DNA of 64,000 nucleotides from Strongyloides papillosus (taxonomy: Eukaryota > Nematoda > Chromadorea > Rhabditida > Strongyloididae). The stretch covers positions 682,001 through 746,000 of the forward strand of contig SRSI01000046.1 of the NCBI GenBank assembly GCA_005656395.1. The letters run 5' to 3'. The notes under the pieces were generated by a model that had not been told where the DNA came from, searched no databases, and worked only from the letters and a program-made list of their open reading frames with translations. Of the stretch, positions 57,066 to 64,000 are shown in pieces; position 1 is the stretch's first letter, and every line of letters starts with the position of its first letter. The translations under genes were made by a program, and so were the position numbers.

Positions 57066-59094
57066 ATGACTAATACAACTGGTGAGGAACATTCAAAGAG
57101 GTAAGAAATTTTTTTAAAATTATAGGATAAATTTCAAGTATACTTTTAGAGTGTCTTTTGGAGGGGAAGAGCAAGTTAAAATGATTATTTATGATGAACT
57201 TCCTATTGAAGAATCAACTTTTACGAAAACTGCGTTTACAAGGTATGCATATTTTTTTCTTTAATTTTACTTGATATTTGATATATATCATCATATACAA
57301 ATCTTCACTCTATTCTAATTTTAATTTTTAAACTAAAATTATTTTCTCTCAAATTTCTTTTTTACTTTTATTGATAAGTAAAATATTTTAAATTTGATTC
57401 AATGAATAACTTTATCTTTAAAATTTTATTATCACAACTATTATTATAAAAGTTAAAAGTATTTATTTCTAAAAAATGTAGTAAATATTTATACTATGAC
57501 AATCTTGAAAACATGCAAATATTTTTAAAAAAAATTTGAAAATGTCAATTTTTTTGTTTATGGATAACAATAAAATGTTGATAAATAATTTATAAAGAAT
57601 CGTTTTTTTAACATAAATTATAAGATGATATATAAACTATTGTTGTTAGTTTACATAAAAAAATGTTATTCGAACAAACATTATAATATTTATCCTGTAG
57701 ACATCATTTTTTGAAACCAATTTTTCATCCTATTTTTTTAGATAATAAAGATGAATATACATTAGTAAGAATTTTGTTATATAGTAGATATCTTTTTGAA
57801 CTTTAAATTTAGTTTATTTTTAGTCATTATTGAGTATAGAAAGAAACCCATACCAAATATAATATAAATTTCCGCATATTTTTATATGCGCCAAATAGAT
57901 AGTATAGTAATAGGGTACAAAGGAGTATTATGTGAGGAGGAATAACCATTATACCACTATTGACATCATTTTACTATACACATTTTTATTATTAACTGTC
58001 CATGTTGTTCCCTAAAAAAATGAGTATTTTCTTCAGTTTTCTATCATCACACTCACTCTTATAGTATGAAAAATTCTTATATATTTAATAAATTGATAGT
58101 TGGCACTACTCTCCATACTATAGATAATCACTAAATTAAATGGCTTTTATACTTAGTCCATTACTATATAATTACGAAAAGCACTTTGTTAAGTTATAAC
58201 AAACATTCATCTTATTAGCCATTGGATATTCCAATTGTATTCATATATTCTTAAAATATAGACATATCTTATATATCTATCAAAGAATTAGCTTGTACAT
58301 CTAATCTAGTTAGTTTTATCCTTCTTACCCTCTAACAAAAAGATTGTACTGAAGACATACAAATGTCTAATGCATTATTATACTTTATAATTTCACCATA
58401 TGGCTCAAAGGGATTCATTGAAATGAGAATAGAATAGACAAACAAACCTTGTAATTTGTTTGACTAAAAATGACACGCATTTTTAATTAAACTCTCCATA
58501 TAAAAACCAATTCATTTTTTACTTTCATTTCAGCAGTGATGCTCCACCATCAAAAGTTACTGTAACGACAAAAGAATCTGAATTTCCTAGACCGATTTCA
58601 CCACCAACACTAATAGAAGAACCTACTTTTATTCCACATTCACCACCACTTCCATCTCTTGCAAAGTGAGTAAATTTTAATATAATTTTACTATTATCTT
58701 ATTCTAATATTTTAGAAAAATGGCATCTGAAGCTGAGAATCCGTTTAGGCCGCAAGATCAGTTATACCACGAAGTAGATCCAATTGTAGAACAATACAAA
58801 ACAAAACCTTATCCAAAATCTCCAACAGTCTCACCTACATCGACACCATCAAAAAAACCTAAAATACCAGAGGAAGAGGAGACATTACTGAAGGAGAATA
58901 AAACTAACGAAGTACAATGCAATGCGATCGGTGATCATCATCATCATGAAAATCAAAGCCCAACAACAGAAATTTCTCTAAATCCAGGAAAAGAAATTTC
59001 GGAGACAGAGGATGTAGTGGATTTACCTCCTCCCAATAAAGTGGAGTTAGTACATTTGGAGAAGAAGAAAAAATGTTGTTGTACTTTACAATGA
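57066..59094 (+). CDS. Putative prenylated (CaaX) disordered protein
   Basis: Four exons, 57066-57100, 57150-57242, 58534-58665 and 58716-59094, encode 212 residues; introns are 49, 1291 and 50 bp, and all keep phase 2. The protein is hydrophilic and Pro/Ser/Glu-rich with a recognisable-looking block NPFRPQDQLYHEVDPIVEQY near residue 95. It ends in a basic run and CCCTLQ, which fits a CaaX box (Cys-Thr-Leu-Gln, farnesyl type) with two adjacent Cys for palmitoylation. Membrane attachment at the cytoplasmic face is inferred. I do not recognise the family. The third exon starts at a CAGCAG acceptor, so two forms differing by one Ser are possible. The long third-exon intron may hold regulatory DNA. 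Confidence 0.75.
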
Positions 59095-59886
59095 AAACCT
59101 AATCTTTCTACATAACATTAATCTTATAAATCTTTCCCACAAATTTTCACCTTTGACTAAAACGGGAATAGAAAGTTAAAGGAGAGAGATACTTATTATA
59201 AAATTACTACTACTACAAAAAAAAATGAAAACTTTGTTGTGCTTTTTTAATTGTCAATCATATTATCTTAATCTTTGAAATTTAGCTTATTTATTATTAG
59301 AACTGTTTATCAACAGGCTTCTTTATTAAATAATAATTTAGAAATTTTTTTGACAATTATTTTTTATACCCTTTTCTGTTAAACAATTTATGCTTGGCTT
59401 TATAAAAATTACCCTTAAATTGTTCATACTTTTATTTTTATGGAGAAAAGATGTCACAATTAAACTCATCCTAACAATTTACATGGAATCGACTTTTGTT
59501 AACAATAGTGATGAAATAAAAAGTGCGAAAGTAAGTAGTACATAAATCTAAACTGTCTCACAAAGAGAAGTGTAGATATGGGTTGTTTATAAAAATAAAA
59601 GAAATACATTGTTCAAAAAATCATTGTAAAAACTTCTTAATACCAAAGTAAAAAAGACTTTCATGACACAACGCTGACTTATCAAATAATATACACATAC
59701 AAAAATACACGATAATAGTAAGAGATACTAAAACATAAAATCTTTTTTTTATTCAACTTGTTAAGACAACTCACTTTAATGTTATGGTGACATTTATTAC
59801 AGAGTCTATAAAACCCTATTATACAATTTAAATTTGCACAATTAATTTTTATTAAAAGAATAGTGCAGTTTAATTTATTTTAACTT
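59095..59886. other. Convergent 3' region
   Basis: About 790 bases between the CaaX gene and the MPPED-like gene, tail to tail. AT-rich; presumed 3' UTRs only. Confidence 0.4.
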
Positions 59887-62661
59887 TTATTCAACGTGTT
59901 TTCCACATACGCAATGTTCTTCTAAATTCCAATCGAAAATAATTGGATTGTTTACACTTTCCAGGTGGTGTGAACAGATACTGGCGTTGATGAAATATGT
60001 CTCATTGTTACTTGTTATACCATTGTTTTCATGAACATGCCCAAAGATATGTACTTTTGGTTTTATTCTTTTTTCAATTGCATTTAACAAATCTCCACAA
60101 CCCCATTTTGTTCCATCTTTGAAAGTGTCGTTGTGACCTAGAGGTGGTGTGTGAGTGACCAGAATATCGACGTTTTCTGGTATCATTGACCACTTCTCAG
60201 CTAGTCTTTTCCCTCTTGGTACAGAAAAAGAGTACCCTGGTAAGGGATGCCAAGATGTGCCGTATATTCTAATGCCAAACAACTAAAACAAACGTTATAT
60301 TATAGTTTAAGATATGCTAATGTGTTTTTAAAATAATATTTTGAATTATTGTTTTATGATGTTCCTTTTTTTTGTAATAATATTTTATTCATAATAGATT
60401 CTAGGTGACAAACAATATTATAAGAGAAATCACATAATTGACAGGAAAAAATTTATTGAGTTTTATCATTTCAATCAAAAGATAACATTTCCTCTTAATT
60501 GTATAGACACTTTAGTTTTATAATACTAATTATTATTTTTATTACTAATACAAATATTATTACATTGTACATCTAGTCTCTATAAGAAAAGTTTCCAATG
60601 TTTATATTATATTTAGTAAGAAGTTCAAGTTAAAAACATTTATAATACAATCCTATTATACTCGTTATTAGAGATAAGATATTTAATGATCAGACTTTCA
60701 CATTAAAATTACATTATATTTTAGATGTCTCAGTTACGTTCAACTGAAGATAGATCCATCGACGATTGCGTCCATGGCTTTATTCCTATTGGTCGTCTGG
60801 CTAATTTAATTATCGATACAAAATATTTCGATAGAACTAAGGAAATCCATCAAACTGGAATGGCAAAAATCGTTTATCCCTGTGCTGAACATTCTAGGAA
60901 AACTCACATGCTTGGTACATTCTTTTTATCATTATGTGTTTTGGAGAAACTTGTCAAAAGTCAACCTAATTTAAAGATCAACAAAACGGATATACTTTGT
61001 GTTAGTATTGCTGCACTTTGCCATGACATTGGACATGGACCTTACAGTCATTTGTATGATGGCCCATTTATGAATGCAGTTAATAAGGAGAGTAATTTCA
61101 AGCATGAGATTGCTAGTGTTGAAATCTTAAAGAAGCTTTTTCAAGACTATCCCGACATTAAAGCCGAATTTGATGAATATTTGGAGGAGAAGGATTATAC
61201 ATTTATTTATGAATGTATTAATCCAAAATTTCCTTTTATGGTTGATGGGAAATGGCTCCTAAAAGGAAGAGGAAAGGACAAGTCATTTCTATACGATATT
61301 GTCTCTAATGTTCATACAGGAATTGATGTTGATAGATTTGACTATTTTTTAAGAGATTCATTTTTCTGTAGTATCAAAGGCAGTCAATTTGATGTGGTAA
61401 GTAAATTTAAAGTTAAAAAAATAATCTAATTATGTGTTTAAGGATGTATTACATAGAATAATTGACTATTCAAGAGTTGTATATGACTCAAAATTAGGAT
61501 ACAACAGAATAGGGTATGCCTTTAAAGTAAAAAATTGTATTAATGCCGTCTTTGAAACAAGGAAATTTTTGTTTGAAACATTATATTTTCATAAGACATG
61601 CCTTAGTTATGAGCATATTCTCTTGAAGGCATGGATTGAAGCAGATAAATATTTGGAGTTTAAAACAAAAAAGGGTGATAAATTAAAATTAAGTACCTTG
61701 TACAAGGATTGGGAGCTTTACTCTTTAGTAACAGAACATGTAGTTAATGCTCTTATTCAATTTTATCCTGATGATAGACTATCAAAAAGCAGAGAACTTT
61801 TGGATAGACTTCGAGATAGAAAACTACCTAAAGCTGTTTTTTATTTACAAGATGATAAATTAGATGGTATGGAAGAAAAATTCATTAAAGAATGGATAAT
61901 GGAAAATAGTAAAGAAAATTTGGATGAGGAAAAGTTATTTGTAAAAATAAGAAGAATACATAGTGGAAAAGGAATTCATAAAAATCCAATGGATGATGTT
62001 TTATTCTACAATCATAAAGATATTAAAAATAACAATATCGTTGACGAGGGTATTGCTAGTAAGAATAAACATAAGGGAACTACAGAAGAATTACCTGGGG
62101 GAAAAGTAGATGCATACATATACACAGATTACGGTATTGATACTTGTGAAAGGAATGCTATCATTGCAGCTGCCCGACAATTTGAGGAAACATTTTTTTA
62201 AATATATCACTTACCTCTATAGTTTTGTCTTGAAGATATATACAATTTTGTAGTCGTTCATATCCCTTTTTAGTGCCTTTGTTTAAATAAATTTCATCTC
62301 TTAAGCTTTCATCTTCATTATCTTGAAAACCTAATTCGTGATTGCCGGCAATTATTACTTTATAAGTATGTGGGAGTTTTTGGAGATCATCGTTAAATTT
62401 ATCTATTTCTTCAATACTACCAAAATTAGTAAAATCACCGGCGTGAATCAAAATATCTCCAGGTGGTATAAAAGGAGCAATTTCTGAAAGTTTGTTATGT
62501 GTATCGGATATGCACACAATTCTAACAGAATTTTCTGGTTTATCATTCAAGTGACATGAAAACTTTACTTTTTTTACAATTCTTTCTTTACTATAAAAAT
62601 TGTCCCATAATTCATCTGTACTATATAGTTCCGTCCTAGGATCAATAACAATTTTATCCAT
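59887..62661 (-). CDS. MPPED1/2-like metallophosphoesterase with a gene nested in its intron
   Basis: Exons 62215-62661 and 59887-60282 encode 280 residues, joined across a 1932-bp intron (60283-62214; GTAAGT…TTTTAG). Metal-binding motifs of the calcineurin-like fold are all present: SDTHN, HAGDFTN, GNHEL, THTPPLGH and FGHVHE. The sequence is close to vertebrate MPPED1/MPPED2 (LQDKTIELFGIRIYG across the junction fits their CTYLQD…VKIYGSPWQP), phosphodiesterases of unsettled physiological substrate. The intron contains a complete opposite-strand SAMHD1-like gene; its stop is only 13 bases from this gene's splice donor. The pairing and spacing make antisense effects between the two transcripts possible. 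Confidence 0.93.
60723..60724 (+). promoter_or_regulatory. Trans-splice acceptor abutting the SAMHD1-like start codon
   Basis: ATATTTTAG ends directly before the ATG at 60725, so a spliced leader would join straight to the start codon. It supports the start and the gene's independence from its host. Confidence 0.5.
60725..62201 (+). CDS. SAMHD1-like HD-domain dNTP triphosphohydrolase, nested
   Basis: Exons 60725-61396 and 61443-62201 (46-bp intron) encode 476 residues. The HD metal site is complete: His61 (RKTHMLG), His100-Asp101 (LCHDIGHGP) and Asp203 (GIDVDRFDYF), with His127, Tyr207 and Asp211 in the places of SAMHD1 His233, Tyr315 and Asp319. KSFLYEIVSN-like KSFLYDIVSN and the C-lobe (HKTCLSYEHILLKAW, RELLDRLRDRKL) also match. 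There is no N-terminal SAM domain, and the C-terminal regulatory lobe is shorter than in the human enzyme (626 residues). The family hydrolyses dNTPs to nucleosides and triphosphate, limiting dNTP pools. The gene lies wholly inside an intron of the MPPED-like gene on the opposite strand. Confidence 0.93.
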
Positions 62662-64000
62662 ATTGATAAATTCTAAAAATAAATTATCATTATTTCAAAA
62701 TTAAATACGATGTTATGGTAGAAAGAACTTCGTTGGATAAATAAATGATTTTCCTTATGTAAACTTTAATAATTATCAATGAATTAAATATCTAAAGGGG
62801 CATTTGAGTAAATAATAACAGATAATAAAATAAAAAATCATTTGTTATTTTAATTTGATCAATCGATAGTCAAAAACATTATCAAGAAATCCTCTTATCT
62901 TATCGAGAAATTTTTTTCAAAATATATACATAATAGATCATTTATTTAAAGTTAATGTCAAAGATTCTTTTTTGATTTGACACATGTTATTACCAGCAAT
63001 TAACATAATTAATTAAAGTTCAGGAAAGTATATAAAAATATAAAAAAAATTCACAAGTTACAGAAAAAAGACTAAACAACGTGTTGATAGTATTTCGATG
63101 GCGAAAATTTGCAATAAAGTTTAGAAGCGTAAACTTAAAATAAACATTTACATAAATTCTAATATTTCTTAAGTTTTTTATTCATTTCATAAAAACATTT
63201 AATATAATTGATTTCATTTGCATGATAATTTTTTAAATGTTTATTTAAAAATTTTTTTACTGGCTAATTTTCACGTCTACTTTGAGATTATTATTATAAA
63301 GGATAAGAAAACACATTTCAAAAGTAATTTTTGATTTCCAATAAATGATAAAATTTAATAGTATTTGTATAACTTTTTGGCAATGAAATTATAGTAAACA
63401 ACGAAATAAGAAGACGATAAGATGGTAACACAAATTAGATAATTGTGATATTTGATATAAATATTATTATAAATAAATTATCACAAAAATTTTTGTTGTT
63501 ATTAATTTTATATATTATCTAACTGTTCGCTTAATGACATTTTTATAGAAATTTTGATTTATTACTTCATTTATCGTCATATAACAAAGATATTCAGATG
63601 TGAAATTCAGTGAAATATGATCAATGAATTTTTTCGTCATAATGATGAATTAATAAAAAAAATAGTTATTTAAAAAATATATTATAGTACGAGAAGACAA
63701 GTTCTCAAATTATAGTATTAAAACTTTGTTTATCTTTAAGAACAAATATAATGGAATAAATATCACTGTTATTTATAACAATTAAATCAAAAATAATCGT
63801 GAAAAATGTTATAAGAAAGTATTACACTAAATGTAAATAATAATTAGAATATTCTAAAGATAACACTTTCTTCATACGATATTTAAACTTTATACACATT
63901 ATTTTCCCTAACAATAATACATATAAAATGTATTAAAAAATGCTGCAATGTGTCACAAGGATACCTTTCCGTCGCAACGTATTTTTATTAATAATTTACT
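62662..64000. other. AT-rich terminal region
   Basis: About 1.3 kb upstream of the MPPED-like gene. No gene, repeat copy or RNA gene was identified. It includes the presumed MPPED promoter. Confidence 0.45.

Noticed and set aside
1..64000. tRNA, rRNA and CRISPR
   Set aside because: Scanned for tRNA B-box sequences (GGTTCGAATCC-type and its complement), rRNA cores and regular repeat-spacer arrays; none seen apart from the tRNA-half-like fragment.

Overview
The window reads as nuclear DNA of a very AT-rich nematode, most likely a Strongyloides-type clade IV species. This is inferred from the very low GC outside genes, introns of mostly 38-56 bp, AG splice acceptors just upstream of several start codons (as expected for spliced-leader trans-splicing), and a set of recognisable nematode and animal orthologues. 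There is no bacterial, phage or CRISPR content. About 25 protein genes can be supported. Many needed intron boundaries to be worked out by hand; exon coordinates are given in each entry.

Layout. 1-3.8 kb is a repeat-rich, gene-free end with an element whose ends are inverted, a dispersed repeat that recurs at 34.6-35.0 kb, an array of TGTGAC/GTCACA palindromes and a decayed transposase-like fragment. 3.8-9.5 kb (minus strand) carries an EF-hand rhomboid protease, the splicing factor YJU2 and a BPI/LBP-family secreted lipid-binding protein. 12.4-14.0 kb has a Regnase-type RNase. 15.3-16.2 kb has an unknown type I membrane protein with an unresolved reading-frame change. 17.0-18.5 kb is a divergent pair: proteasome subunit beta-1 and a small RING protein. 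18.6-29.6 kb is dominated by fast-evolving genes: an Ig/TSP1-like membrane protein, two N-terminally membrane-anchored proteins (one a PP1-like phosphatase), a secreted Cys-rich protein, an Asn/Tyr-rich protein and a GTPase-like protein with a degenerate P-loop. The nucleoporin Nup35 lies among them. 31.7-34.0 kb is a long-chain acyl-CoA synthetase. 36.2-37.3 kb is the ribosome-biogenesis factor Peter Pan/SSF1. 39.5-41.3 kb is a goosecoid-type homeobox gene.

44.3-62.7 kb holds housekeeping genes: ribosomal proteins uL4 and uL22, a divergent cyclin, a C2H2 zinc-finger protein, the diphthamide enzyme DPH6, akirin and a putative prenylated (CaaX) protein. At the end, an MPPED-type metallophosphoesterase on the minus strand carries a complete SAMHD1-like HD-domain gene, on the opposite strand, inside its 1.9-kb intron.

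Functional themes are ribosome production (uL4, uL22, Peter Pan), RNA processing and decay (YJU2, Regnase), protein turnover (proteasome, RING), nucleotide and phosphate chemistry (SAMHD1-like, MPPED, PP1-like) and lipid handling (BPI/LBP, ACSL). No tRNA, rRNA or snRNA gene was recognised. Nothing amounts to a clearly new multi-gene system. The best leads are the nested SAMHD1/MPPED pair, the dispersed repeat with its palindrome array, the degenerate GTPase, and the frame change in the 15.3-kb gene.
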